Shown: piece by piece, positions 45,424 through 56,520 of the stretch | How the letters are laid out: every line of letters begins with the position of its first letter | How positions within the stretch are numbered: the stretch's first letter is position 1 | Source of the DNA: Heterohyrax brucei | Taxonomy: Eukaryota > Chordata > Mammalia > Hyracoidea > Procaviidae | Assembly (NCBI GenBank): GCA_028571685.1 | Contig: CM053140.1 | Span: 21,743,501 to 21,807,500 of the forward strand | Reading direction: 5' to 3' | Length of the DNA: 64,000 nucleotides | The notes under the pieces: model-generated | What the model was told of the DNA's origin: nothing | Seen by the model: the letters and a program-made list of their open reading frames with translations, nothing else | The model's database searches: none | Translations under genes and position numbers: made by a program

Positions 45424-47280
45424 TCACTTGCTCCATTTTTACCCTACCACAAGGGAACCTCTTACCCCAAAGTCCATGAGGCCTTGACCTCACATTGAAA
45501 ACGCCACAGAGCCACTGAGTCTTTTCTGCTAAGGAGAAAATCCATGTGGAACACTACTACTTCCTAAGAACTATCAGCAAGTCCACACTGGCCAGAGTCA
45601 AGTTATTCCAGCACATCATCACTGGCAAAGAGGTAGCTGAGAAAATAGTTGAATCAAGTCAACAGACATTCTCCAACCTCCTGAAACTATATCGAGAGAT
45701 AAAAATCATGCAGGATCTCCTTCATCCAAATATTTCAATGCTGTTGCAAGTCACAGGGAACAACAAAATCTCAGGTACAGTGACAGAGTAGGTAACTGCA
45801 GGGGACGTGCATGATCATCTAGAGGCTCATAGTTTCACGAGCCAAAAAGAGGCTCAAACAAAATTCCACCAGTTAGTGCTAGCCGTACTGTTTTCCCACA
45901 ACAAATGTATTGTACATAAGAACATCAAACCAGAACAAGTGCTTTGGATGACAGAAACAACATCAAACTTGCTGACTTTGGACTGTGAGCTGAATTCACT
46001 AAGGGGAGGAAGCTAAACACTGTCTGTTGGAGTCTCCCTTATTATGCTCCAGAACTCCTACTGGGAGAAAAGCACAGTGGACCTACCCACGGAAGTGTGG
46101 AGCCTGGGAGCACCTTGTACTTCAAGGTAAGTGGATCTCTGCCTCTTCGCGGAGAGACCTTAACTGAGATACAAAAGCAAGTATGAGAGGAAGCACAGGA
46201 TAGCCCTTTCCACACATCTAAGCCACCTGAAAACTTGCTGAGCCAAATACTAACTGGTGACCCAAGAAAGACAGCCACATCAGAGGACATCCTAGAAAAG
46301 TCATGGATGAAGATATATGATAAAGTAAACAAAAGGTGTATGTATAGCCACTCCCAGACTAAGCACGCCTCGTGCTTTGAGGCCACAGTCAACATGTGTT
46401 ACAAGCTGAAGAGATTCACGATTTGTGCTCAATCAAAAATATGATAACATTAGGCCCACCTATCTGATAATAGAGCAACATATCTGAGATGGAGAGTCAT
46501 GCTAGTACCCTGGAGCCCCAGGACGCAGCACACTGCACTGACAGTCACACAACTTCCTCATCCCATGAGGTGCATCCCACCATCCCTGCTGGAACCAGTG
46601 TAGTTACTCACTGTATCTGCCATGCCACCCAGCTTCCTGTATTGACTGTTTCTACAATGCTTCAACGCGTCTAACTGATGGAAGGAAGGGGGCACCACTA
46701 TAGCATGTGCTTCTCCCTGAGTGTCCCTCTGAAAGTCCTTCCTGCACAGCAACCCAGGATAGCCTGGGCAGAGCCCAACCAAACCTTGGGACTGTGTACC
46801 AAAGGTGAGAATATAGTGTGGTGTCACAACTCTGCACAGTCCCCAAGTGTTTCCTTGGTGGGCTTCTCAGCCCAGAGCATCAATAAGGATAACGGAGCCC
46901 CAAGAGAAACTAGTTTCTGAAAGGGAGTGTCAGATCTAAGCTCTTCCAATGCAGGAGATACCTGATTAGATTGTGAACCCAGCCTTTGCCTCTGCCAACA
47001 GCCAGGACCAGCAGGGTGTCGCCAGGAGGTGACACTTTAAGCTCATGATAAGATACCTTTGTTGTACATGGATCCAAAGGGAACCCTAAACTGTGACCCC
47101 AGCCTCTCATTCTGTCAACAGCCAGGACGAGCACAGTGTGACTGCAAGGTTCTTTAAGATCATGAGATAACTGTTTCACTTTTATTACCAAAATGGAGCA
47201 AAAACTATGTGACAGCAAAGTTGTACAGAAGACACTCAAACCTCTAGAGGCCAAGTCCCATTCTCTCAAGTTTAAGTAGG
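45424..47280 (+). pseudogene. MARK-like kinase pseudogene copy A: kinase, UBA, spacer
   Basis: The most complete copy. A 5' segment shared with copies C and E precedes the kinase start at 45546 (EHYYFLRTISKSTLARVKL). The N-lobe keeps GKEVAEKIVESSQQ and YREIKIMQDLLHPNISMLLQ. The hinge is followed by a stop (45789). The catalytic loop reads CIVHKNIKPEQVLW (45908 on), so HRD is HKN. DFG survives in the neighbouring frame as KLADFGL followed by a stop. C-lobe text continues in broken frames to a UBA at 46378-46480 (ATVNMCYKLK, then in another frame LNQKYDNIRPTYLI). The spacer includes two direct copies of an 'agcc.ttgcctctg.caacagccaggac' block (46980 and 47100). KA1 follows at 47281. Unlike MARK genes there are no introns, which supports retrogene origin. 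Confidence 0.88.
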
Positions 47281-47525
47281 GGACGAAAATCACCAGTTCC
47301 ATGGAGCCCAACGAGACGATCCAGGGGATCTGCAAAGATCTGGACACCCACCGTCAAGCGCACGCTGCTGTGTATGAACAGCACACCAGGACTGCAGGAC
47401 TTTGCTCAGTGGAGGATGGAGGGGTGCACACTGCCTGTGTGGACCCTCAACAAGGGAAAAGGGAAGGGAATTTCAGGCATCTTTAAGGTCACCAACAGCA
47501 CTGCCTCAAAAAGGAGCAGGGAGTG
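47281..47525 (+). pseudogene. KA1 domain remnant of copy A
   Basis: Reads ENHQFHG-equivalent text then MEPNETIQGICKDLDTH from 47301, close to the MARK KA1 start (MEPNEMM.EI.K.LD). The later part lies in another frame (RKGKGISGIFKVTNSTASK-like). It lies about 0.8 kb after the UBA of copy A, the distance expected for a MARK spacer. Confidence 0.82.
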
Positions 47526-47905
47526 TGTACTTTAAAATGGCACCAGTCGTTGACAGGGACAAAAGACGAATTCTCAGATTTAAGTTTCCACAGGACTGGG
47601 CAGTATTTTGTTCTGCTATACATACAGTCACTATGAATTGGAACCTACTCGAGGGGACCAAGCCACGTAACAATGCTACAACAGGAATTGAGAGAGTATC
47701 AACTGAGATGTTTCAATAAACAGATGCAGTACTGCAAGCCTGCACTTGCCAGTGCTCAGAAATCTGGAGGACTGCTACCTCTCCAACCCACTACAAGTGA
47801 TCCTTTCTTAGACCCAATCGAAAGAAAAGTTATCAAACAGAACGCACAGATTACTTAAAAAATCAAACGCGAGTAAAATGTTGCTGAAAATCATTGTGCT
47901 GTGAT
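47525..47905 (+). repeat. 3' region of copy A with SINE-like tail
   Basis: 'cagtcactatgaattggaacc' and 'gccacgtaacaatgctacaac' at 47625-47685 form an AfroSINE/RTE-like tail. Shared with units 1 and C. Confidence 0.5.
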
Positions 47906-48343
47906 GACTGACCTTTGTGTGTGACATCTCTAAGCCATGGCCCTGTAACTAATACCCATGTGATTGGGCAGGACAGTGTGATACCGCAGTTAATACTCAG
48001 TAAGAGGAATGGTATCTCCTTAAGTGAGGGCTCATTCCAGAGCAGTGACAGAGATTATGCCACCCTCTACGCAGAATGGCCTTGAGCTGACAGAGCATTC
48101 TTTGGGCCAGGATCACTGTGCTGTAAAGCTCTCGGAAGCAGGTGCTAGAGAGTGTGCAAGCTCGGAACTGCTGGCAAGAGAGACCTAGCAGCAGGAGACA
48201 CCATGATGGGCTTCCCAGCCCACAGAGACAGAAAGCTGAGGGCCTCTGATCAGTGGCTGAGGGCCAGGGAGAGACCTGCCTTCAGGAGGTGGGCAGAATA
48301 ATCTGTGGGGAAACATACAATGGAAATCCTATGGAAAATGTAG
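47905..48343 (+). repeat. LTR-like segment, copy 2
   Basis: Aligns with 5865-6288 and 52200-52645 ('ccatggccctgtaactaata', 'cagagcattctttgggcc', 'gcaggagacaccatgatgggc'). Confidence 0.55.
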
Positions 48344-49640
48344 TATCTGTTTGGAGTCCACGCTGGGAATAACACAGAGAGCCTGAGGTCCCCTGTAAAT
48401 AGTGAGATCACGACTATCAACAAGCAATAAAGATAAAGGGATCAAAGCATTAACAACATCCTGGGATACTGAGGTAAACCCCACCCAAATTATGTAAATT
48501 TCCTGAAGGTTGTTTTTCAGAACAAACCAGATGGAAGCAACTCTAAGGTCATGCACAGAAATTCCCACTTGGACAACTATGTGTCCTTCCAATGGGAGCA
48601 CCAGACAGCTACTTTCAGGAGCCGGGAATGGAGCCCAAGAACGAACATGCTGCATGCACAACACCCCATAGGAAGTCCTGCTAGCAGCTCCAGAAAGCCC
48701 CAGAAAAGAAACTCTCTAGATCTTGTAACTGACCAGATCCCAAGTGACCTGGTTTGGGTTCAGAGTATCAGAGCAGAACTTCAGTCTCATGATGAGTGTG
48801 TAACTGCCTGCTCCTTCCCCAGGCACCAGGATGCAACCTTCAGGGCACCAAAACTTACTAGTACCTTAACAGACAGGGAAGTGGTCAGTCTCTATGAGTA
48901 GGGAAAGACCTGGTACAAAGCTTGTAGGGTTCCTTATGTTGGTAAGGGTAACAGGTGGAGTCACAGTCAGGAGTGGGAGGTAGGAAATAGCCTTTGGTTT
49001 CAGTTTTAGGGTTATACGTCAGCAACTGCATGATGGGTCCCCTCCTGAAAAATAAGATAATGGTATGGAGATAGGATAAAAATAGGGGCTCAGTTGTTTC
49101 TAGGTCCTCCTCCTGAGGTGGTCCGCACCGGTAGCCACATCTCAAAGTGCAAAGAGGAAGTGTTACATTCGCAGTTACCCTTCCCAAATGTTAACTGGGC
49201 ATTTAGTGATCATATGATGAGGCGGTCAGTGGTCGTGATCAGGTTCCCTAGCTACCCTTGTCATTTCCCCCTTGAGGAGACACGGGCCTGAAATCTTGAA
49301 GGGAATGTGGGAAGTCGTCTCGCTCTAGCTACTTCCTGCTGTTTGGAGTTGTAGTCCTGCCTACCCGGCAGACCCGTGTTCCTCAAGTACCCTGTCTTGA
49401 AAACGTTGAGAGGCCTGATGTACCTACCACCTGGGTGCTGGTTATATGCTGCATATCCATGTAGGTCCACGAGATTCACTAGGCTGGAGCTTGGAGCTGT
49501 GTCTTTTTTCTTAGAAGCCGAATTCAAGATGTGTTCTATGCTCTCCCAGATCTGGCCAGATTTATTAACATAAAAACAACATTATTCTTTTGAGATACAG
49601 GCAGGTGCTTCCCTCAGGTGCTGTGAGAAGGTCAAGGACA
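48343..49640 (+). repeat. 5' flank module copy f3 (upstream of kinase B)
   Basis: Same order of landmarks as f1, including 'agatggaagcaactctaagg', 'aagtgacctggtttggg', 'catatgatgaggcggtc' and 'gttgtagtcctgcc' at 49349. It enters the kinase at about 49642. Confidence 0.75.
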
Positions 49641-49641
49641 T

Positions 49642-50350
49642 CAACGTGGGACACTACCACTGCTAAGACCATGGGCAAGGAGACATGGGTCACAGTCAAG
49701 TTATCCTGGCACATTGTCATGGGCGAAGAGGTAGCCGAGCAAAGAGCTGAAAAGAGCCAACAGACATCCTCCAACCTCCTGACACTATGCCCAGAGATAA
49801 AAATCATGAAGAATCCCCACAACCGAAAGAGTTTAATGCTGTTGCAAGTCATACAGAGTAACATCATCTTTGCTATAGTAATGGAGTACGGAACTGAAGG
49901 GGACTTGAATGATCATCTAGAGACTCACGGCTTTACGAGTGAAAAAAAGGCCCAGAAAAAATTCTGACAGTTAGTGTAGGCCCTACAAATGTGACACAAC
50001 AAGTGTGTTGTACACACTGATGTCAAACCAGAAAATGTCCTCTTAGATGACAGGAAGAACAACTTGCTGACTTGGACTTTGGAACTGACTTCACCAAGGG
50101 GAAAAGGCTGAACACTTTCTATGGGAGTCTCCCTTTTTATGCTCCAGAACTCCTACCTGGAGAAAAGTAAAAGGGACACCCGTGTGGAAGTGTGGAGCGT
50201 GTATTTCATGTATTTCATGGTAAGGGGATCTCTGCCTTTTCATGGAGATTCCCTAACTGAGCTATGAAAGTAGGTACTGGAGAAGAATATAGTATTCCTT
50301 TCCACACGTCTATGTCACATGAACACTCACTAAGTTAAATACTCATTTGT
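49642..50350 (+). pseudogene. MARK-like kinase pseudogene copy B, truncated in the C-lobe
   Basis: The kinase runs from VGHY at 49645 through KLSWHIVMGEEVAEQRAEKSQQTSSN (read continuously to 49965). Hinge FAIVMEYGTEGDLNDHL; then a stop at 49966. The catalytic loop reads CVVHTDVKPENVLLDD (50006 on), with HRD changed to HTD but Lys and Asn kept. DFG is visible in the neighbouring frame as LADLDFGTDF. The T-loop is in yet another frame. C-lobe text includes HGEIP and VPFHTSMSHEHS-like traces. The copy stops at 50350 and is followed at once by the 5' segment of copy C, so it lacks UBA and KA1. Copy D ends at the same point. Confidence 0.85.
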
Positions 50351-51548
50351 TGCCCACTTGCTCCATTTTAACTATACCACAAGGGTATCTCTTATCCTAA
50401 AGCCCATTAGTCTTTGACACCACACTGAACACACTGCAGAGCCACTCAGGTTTTCCTGCTGAGGAGGAAATCTACGTGGGACACTACCGCCTCTTAAGAA
50501 CCATTAGCAAGGGGACATCTGCCAGAGTCAATTTACCCTGGCACATCAACACTGGCAAAGAGGTAGCTGAGAGAAGAGTCGAAAAGAGCCAACAGACATC
50601 CTCCAACCTCCAAACACTAGACCCAGACATAAAAATCACAAAGGTCTCCATCACTGAAAAATTTTAAGCCTGTTTCAGGCCATAGAGAGTAACATCATCC
50701 TTGGTATAGTGGGGGAGTATATAACTACAGGTGTCTGGTGTGATCACTTGGAGGCTCAGAGCTTCATGAGCAACAAAGAGGCTCCCAAATAATCTGCCAA
50801 ATAGAGTCGGTCTTACAGGTTTGCCACAACAACTGTGTTGTACATAGGGATATCAAAAAGGAATACATGCTCTTGGATGAGAGAAGAAACACCAGACTTG
50901 CTGCCAGTGGCTTGAGAACTGAATTCACCAACGGGAGCGACCTGAACACATTCTGTGGCAGTCTCCATTAGGTCCCCTAGAACTTCAACAAGGAGAAAAG
51001 TACCATCGACCCCCCTGGGACGTGTGGAGCCTGGCAATCACCATGCACTTCATGGTAAGTGGATCTCTGCCTTTGCATGGAGAGACCTCATCTGAGCTAT
51101 CAAAGCAGGTACTGGAGGAAGAATACGACATTCCTCTCCACATGTCTACACCATGTGAACACTTCCTAAGCCAAACAGTCATTTGGGATGCAAGAAAGAT
51201 AGCATATCAGAGGAGACGCTACAAGTTCTGTAAGTGACTACGGATAATGAAGGAAAACAAAAGGGGTACGTGAAGCCACGCCCGGACTATGAAGTCCCTC
51301 AATGAACTGAGGCCAAAGTGAACACAGCAGAAAGAATTTCTTGACTTGCTGCTGAATCAAAAATATAGTGTGGTGACTGGCACCTCTCTGATCCCAGGTT
51401 ACAACACATCTGAGATGGAAAGTCATGCCAGTACCATGGAACCCCAGGGTGCAGCACATTGCACTGATAACCACAAACCTTTTTCAATCCATGAGGTACA
51501 TCTTACGATCCACGCTAAACCCAAATGTGGTACCCGTAACAGTGGAGG
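50351..51548 (+). pseudogene. MARK-like kinase pseudogene copy C: 5' segment, kinase, UBA
   Basis: Starts with the shared 5' segment ('cccacttgctccattttaac'). The kinase begins at 50476 with GHYRLLRTISKGTSARVNLPWHI, the clearest P-loop in the window (family I.KG.FA.V.L), continuing GKEVAERRVEKSQQ. The Lys expected after VA is Glu. A stop follows at about 50665. The catalytic loop keeps CVVHRDIKKEYMLLDE (50837 on), and DFG is changed to ASG. A 71-codon C-lobe stretch (51022-51234) reads WSLAITMHFMVSGSLPLHGETSSELSKQVLEEE. The UBA trace is LLNQKYSVVTGTSLIPGYNTSEM (51346 on). Most of the spacer is deleted: KA1 starts only about 130 bases after the UBA. Confidence 0.88.
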
Positions 51549-51795
51549 ATGAAGAGTGCCTGTTCCACTGAGCCCAAGGAGACGATACAGGAGATCTGTC
51601 AAGTGCTGGACACCCACTGACAGGTACACACTGCTGTGTATGAACAGCACACCAGGACTGTAGGACTTTGTTCAGTGGAGAATGGAGGTGTGCACACTGC
51701 CTGTGTGGACCCTCAACAAGGGAAAAGGGAAGGGAATTTCAGGCATCTCTGAGGCCATCAGTAGCATCGACTGAAAAAGGAGCAGGGAGTGTGTA
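51549..51795 (+). pseudogene. KA1 domain remnant of copy C
   Basis: 'ggatgaagagtgcctgttccactgagcccaagg' corresponds to MK..(S)SMEP.E, and further on VQWRMEVCTLPVWTLNKGKGKGISGISEA-like text is recoverable in shifting frames. It joins copy C with a very short spacer. Confidence 0.78.
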
Positions 51796-52200
51796 CTTTA
51801 CAATGCTGCCAGAAGTTGCCAGGGACAAAAGAGTTCACAGATTTAAGCTTCTACAGGACTGGGCAGTGTTTTGTTCTGTTGTACACAGAGTCACTGTGAG
51901 TTGGAACCTACTTGACAGGATCAACTCATGTAACACCACCACAACACAAGCAGAGAATATCAGTTGAGATTTTTCAAAACACAGATGCAGTACTGCAAGC
52001 CCTCACTTGTCTGTACATAGTACATTTTCATTCAATCATAATTAAAAAAAAAAGAAATCTGGACGACAGGTACCTAGCCAACCAACTGCAAGTGATACTT
52101 TCTTACACTCATTCCAAAGAAAGGTGATTAAACGGAACAAAGATTACTGGAAAACTTCATTAATATCAAAAACAAGTAAAATATGGCTGAAGATTATTGT
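51795..52200 (+). repeat. 3' region of copy C with SINE-like tail and A-tract
   Basis: 'cagagtcactgtgagttggaac' at 51885-51906 and an extra 'catttcattcaatcataatt' plus A-run at 52022-52055 that the other copies lack. Confidence 0.5.
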
Positions 52201-52645
52201 GCTGTGATTAACAATGTTTTGTGAGGCTTTTCTAGTGATGGCCTTGTAACTCCTACCCAGGTGATCCAGCAGGACAGTGTGATAGTGCAGTCGAGGCCCA
52301 CTAAGAGGACAGGTCAGTATCTCCTTAAGTGAGAGCTCATTCCAGAGCAGTCAGGGAGATTTGGCCACCACCAAGGAAGAACGGCCTTGAGCTGAGAGAG
52401 CATTCTTTGGGTGCCGGATCACTGTGCTGTAAAGCTCTTGGAAGCAAGTGCTAGAGAGAGTGCCAGCTCAGAGCTGGTGGCAGGAGAGACCTAGCAGCTG
52501 GAGACATTATGGTGGGCTTCCCAGCCACAAAGACAGAAAGCTGAGTGCCTGTGGTCAGTGGCTGAGGGCCAGGGAGAGCCCTGCCTTCAGGAGGTGGGCA
52601 GGATAATCTGTGAGGAAACACAGAACGGAAATCATGGAAAATCTG
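52200..52645 (+). repeat. LTR-like segment, copy 3
   Basis: Aligns with 5865-6288 and 47905-48343 ('gatggccttgtaactcctac', 'gctcttggaagcaagtgctag', 'gcttcccagccacaaag'). Confidence 0.55.
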
Positions 52646-53790
52646 GCATCTCTTTGGAGTCTGCAGCTGGGAGTAATACAGAGACCCTGAGGTCCTCTGT
52701 AAATAGTGGGGCCAAAGCTATAAACAAAAGAAGAGAAAAGCAGTAATAACATCGTGGGACACTGAGATGAGTCCCCCCCCCGAAATTATGTAAATTTCCT
52801 CAAGGTTGTTTTTCAGATGAAACCAGATGGAAGCAACTCTAAGGTCATGTGCAGAAACTCCCACTTCAATAGCTACATGTCCTTCCAATGGAAGCACTAG
52901 ACAGCCAATCAGGACCTGGTGATGAAACAAAAGAACCAAGAAACTGCATGCACAACACCCTCTAAGAAGTCCTGCTACCAGTCCCGGACAGCCCCCAAAG
53001 AACGGAACTCTCTAGATCTTGTAACTGAGTCAATCCCAAGTGACCTGGTTCGGGTTCAGGAGATCAGAGCAGCAATTTCCATCTCCAGACGGGAGGATAA
53101 CTGGGCCACCAATCCCCCAGGCACCAAAATGCAACCTTCATGGCACAAAACTTACTAAGTCCAAGTACCTCACAGACAGGGAAGGGGTCAGTCTCTGTGA
53201 GTGGGGCAAGACCTGGTACAAAGCTTGTAGGGTTCCTTATATTGGTAAGGGTAATAGGTGGTGTCATAGTCAGGAGGGGTAGGTAGGAAACAGCCTTTGG
53301 TTTCTGTTTTAGGGTTATACGTCAGCAACTGCATGATGGGGCCCCTCCTGAAGAGTAAGATAATGGTACGGAGATAGGAATAAAAAACAGGGCCTAACTC
53401 ATTTCCAGATCATCGGCCTGAGGTGGTACCCCTACATAGCCACATCTCAAACTGCCAGAAGAAATTGTTACATCTGCAATTACCCTTCTCAAATGCTGAT
53501 TAGGTGTTTAGTCATCATACGATGAGGCGGTCTACGGCGGCGATCTGGGTCCCTGGCTACCCTTGTCATTTCCCCCTTGAGGAGACACGGGCCTGAAATC
53601 CTGAAGGGGATGTGGGAAGTTGACTCGCTCCAGCTACTTCCTGCTGTTTGGGGTTGTAGTCCTGCCTACCCATCAGACCCATGTTTCTCAAGTATCCTGT
53701 CTTGAAAATGTTGAGATGCCTGATCTACCTACCGCCTAGATGGTGGCTATAGGGCTGCATATTTGTGTAGGAGCAAGAGATTTGCTAGGA
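52645..53790 (+). repeat. 5' flank module copy f4 (upstream of kinase D)
   Basis: Same landmarks as f3. It ends at 53790, where a deletion joins 'agagatttgctagg' directly to mid N-lobe kinase text. Confidence 0.75.
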
Positions 53791-54410
53791 ATGCCAAGCA
53801 AAGAGCTGAAAAAAGCCAAAAGAAATCCTCCAACCTCCTGACACTACACCAGGAGATAAAAATCATGAAGGATCTATACAATCCAAATATTTTTGTTTCA
53901 AGCCATAGAGAAAAACACCATCTTTGGTATACTGATGGAGTACAGAGCAGGAGGAGACTTCTGTGATCACCTAAAGACTCATGGCTTCATGAGTGAAAAA
54001 AAGGCACAGAAAAAATTCTGTCAGTTAGTGTACACCCTACAGGTGTGGAACAATAAATGTATTGTGCACAGAGACATCAAACCAGAAAATGTGCTCTTGT
54101 ATCATAGAAGGAACACCAAACTTGCTGACTCTGGTTCTGGAACTGAATTCACCACAGACAGCAAGTTGAACACTTTCTGTGGGAGTCTCCCTTATTATGC
54201 TTCAGAACTCGTACCTGGATAAAAGTTTCATGGACACCCTCGTGGGTGTGCGGAGCCTGGGAGTCACCCTATATTTCATGGTAAGTGGATCTCCACCTTT
54301 TCATAGAGATGCCTTAAGTGAGCTATAAAGTGGGTACTGGAGAAAGAGTATAATATTCCTTTCTGTATGTCTATGTCATGTGAACACTCACTGAGTCAAG
54401 TATTCGTTTG
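53790..54410 (+). pseudogene. MARK-like kinase pseudogene copy D, N-lobe deleted, active-site loop kept
   Basis: Starts in mid N-lobe (AKQRAEKSQKKSSNLLTLHQEIKIMKDLYNPNIF); the P-loop and the start are deleted by the junction with f4. A continuous 109-codon reading (53893-54219) runs from the hinge (GILMEYRAGGDFCDHL) through an intact CIVHRDIKPENVLL and on to KLADSGSGTEF, where DFG has become DSG. The T-loop TFCGSLPYYASELVPG is intact, including the Thr that LKB1 phosphorylates in MARK kinases, and ends at a stop. The C-lobe remainder is frameshifted and stops at 54410, the same breakpoint as copy B. UBA and KA1 are absent. Confidence 0.88.
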
Positions 54411-56520
54411 TCACCCACGTGCTCCATTTTAACCACACCACAAGGGTACCTCTTATCCAAAACCCCATTAGTCTTTGACACCACATTGAACATGCCACAG
54501 AGCCACTTACCATTTCCTGTTGAAGAGGAAATCTATGTGGGACACTACCAACTCCTAAGAACCACTGGCAAGGGGACTGTTTTAGTCACCTAGTACTGCT
54601 CTAACAGAAAGTACCACAGTGGATAGTTTCGTGAAGAGAAACTTTATTGTCACAGTCCTGGAAGCCACAAATCTGTTCCCGAGTTTTAAGTCCACTCAAC
54701 AAGAGAAATTATCATAGTATGGCAGGTTGAGTCTAAATTCAAGGAGAGCATCTTTGCACAGGAACCTCAGGTCCAAAGAATGTGCTCTGCTCTCAGTGCT
54801 GCCGTCTTAGTGGCAAGAGGTTCCCAACTCTCTGTGCTCACTTCTCTCCCATATGTTCCACAGCTGGTAACCTGAGTCCTGCCTCACCAGGACAACTGCT
54901 GCCCAGTCTCCATCATCAGTTATCACAGAGGCAGGATTCACAATACATAGGAGGAATGGCACCATACTGGGACTCAGCCAAGTGAAATCAATACTTAGGT
55001 TCTTGGGGGTACACAGTGCAATCCATGACAGCACCACTGGCCAGAGTAAATTTACTCTGGCACATCAACATTGCCAAGAGGTAGCCAAGAGAAGAGTTGA
55101 AAAGAGGCAACAGACATGCTCCAACCTCCAAACACTAGACCCAGAGATAAAAATCATGAAGGCTCTGCATCCTTGAAGAATTTTATGGTGTTTCAGGCTG
55201 TAGAGAATCACAACATCTTTGGTACAGTGATGGAGTACACAACTACAGGCATCTTGTGTGATCATCCGGAAACTCATAGCTTCATGAGGTACAAAGAGGC
55301 CCCACCCCAATATTGCGCCAATTACAGTTGGCCTTATAGGTTTGCGACAACTGTTGTACATAGGGATACCAAATCAGAATATGTGCTCTTGGATGAGAGA
55401 AGGAACATTAAACTTGCTGACATTGGTGGTCTGAGAACTGAATTCACCAATGGGAGCAACCTGAACACTTTCTGTGGTAGTCTCCATTACTGTGCCTAGA
55501 ACTCCTACAAGGAGAAAAGTACCACAGACCCCCTTGGATGTGTGAAGGCTGGCAATCACTATGCACTTCAAGGTATTGGATCTCTGCCTTTTGAAGGAGA
55601 GACCTTAACTTAGCTATCAACTTCGGTACTGGAGGAAGGATATGACTTTCCTCTCCACATGTCTACACTATGTGAACACTTGCTAAGCCAAATAGTGATT
55701 TGTGATGCAAGAAAGACAGCCCTATCAGTGGACCTGCTAAAACTTACATACAGGAATATGAATAATGCAGAAAAACAAAAGGTGTATGTGAAGCCCCTCC
55801 CAGATTGTGAGGATCCCCGCTGAATTGAGGCCAAAGTGAACACAGCTGAAAGGCAGAAAGAGATTCTTGACTCGCTGTTGAACTAAAAATACAGGGACGT
55901 GGTGGGCATCTATCTGATTCCAGGTTACAACACATCTCACATGGACAGTCAGGCCAGTACCATGGAACCCCAGGGTGCAGCACATTGCACTGATAGCCAC
56001 ACAACCTTCTCACTCCATGAGGTACATCCTACCATCTATGCCAAACCCAAATGACATTGTTACAATGTACCTGTGCACTAGTGCATAGAAGGAAGGGGGT
56101 CCCCACTGTATGTGCTTCTCCCTGCATCTCCCTGACAATCTTTCCTGCACCAACAACCCAAAAGAGCCTGAACAGAGCCCAACCCAACTTGGGGACTGTG
56201 TCCCAACATAAGAAAAAGAGTGGAACTACAACCCAGTACAATTCCCACATGTGTTTCTGTGGCTACCTCCTCTGCCCAGACCATCAGTAAGAATGGTAGA
56301 GCCCCAGTGGAAACTGGTTTCATACAGGGAGTGTCATAACTAAGATCCTTAAATGACAAGCAGGTGCAGAAGGTATCTGACCAGACTGTGACCTCAGCCT
56401 CTCCCCAGGTCAACATCCAAGGCCAGCAGAGTGCCACCATGATGCACTTTAGGCTCAGAAGAAGATATCCTTGTTGCATCTGCATGAACAGGGAACCCCA
56501 GACTGTGACCTCAGCCTCTC
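54411..56520 (+). pseudogene. MARK-like kinase pseudogene copy E, split by a solo LTR
   Basis: The 5' segment and kinase start (EEEIYVGHYQLLRTTGKGT, 54520-54577) are cut by an LTR, after which ARV.L..HIN resumes at 55031. A 127-codon reading (55116-55496) carries KNFMVFQAVENHNIFGTVMEYTTTGILCDH, then TVVHRDTKSEYVLLDERRN (HRD kept; N of HRDxKPEN changed), KLADIGGLRTEF (DFG to DIG) and LNTFCGSLHYCA. Afterwards frames break. The UBA trace reads EILDSLLN, stop, KYRDVVGIYLIPGYNTS (55860 on). The spacer (55940-56520) ends QTVTSASPSVN and passes in frame into module F. No KA1 follows. Confidence 0.87.
54578..55030 (-). mobile_element. Solo LTR (MaLR/ERVL-like family) inside kinase copy E
   Basis: Starts 'tgttttagtcacctagtactg', ends 'gcaatccatgaca'. 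Flanks GGGAC (54573-54577) and GCACC (55031-55035) are a weak 5-bp match. Absent from copies A and C at the same point. Confidence 0.8.

Noticed and set aside
44587..45498. Three hydrophobic frames that look like membrane proteins
   Set aside because: Produced by T-rich low-complexity DNA (Phe, Leu, Ile and Ser codons).
48551..48901. 116-codon open frame in flank f3
   Set aside because: The equivalent frame is not kept in f1, f2 or f4; the flank shows no coding constraint.
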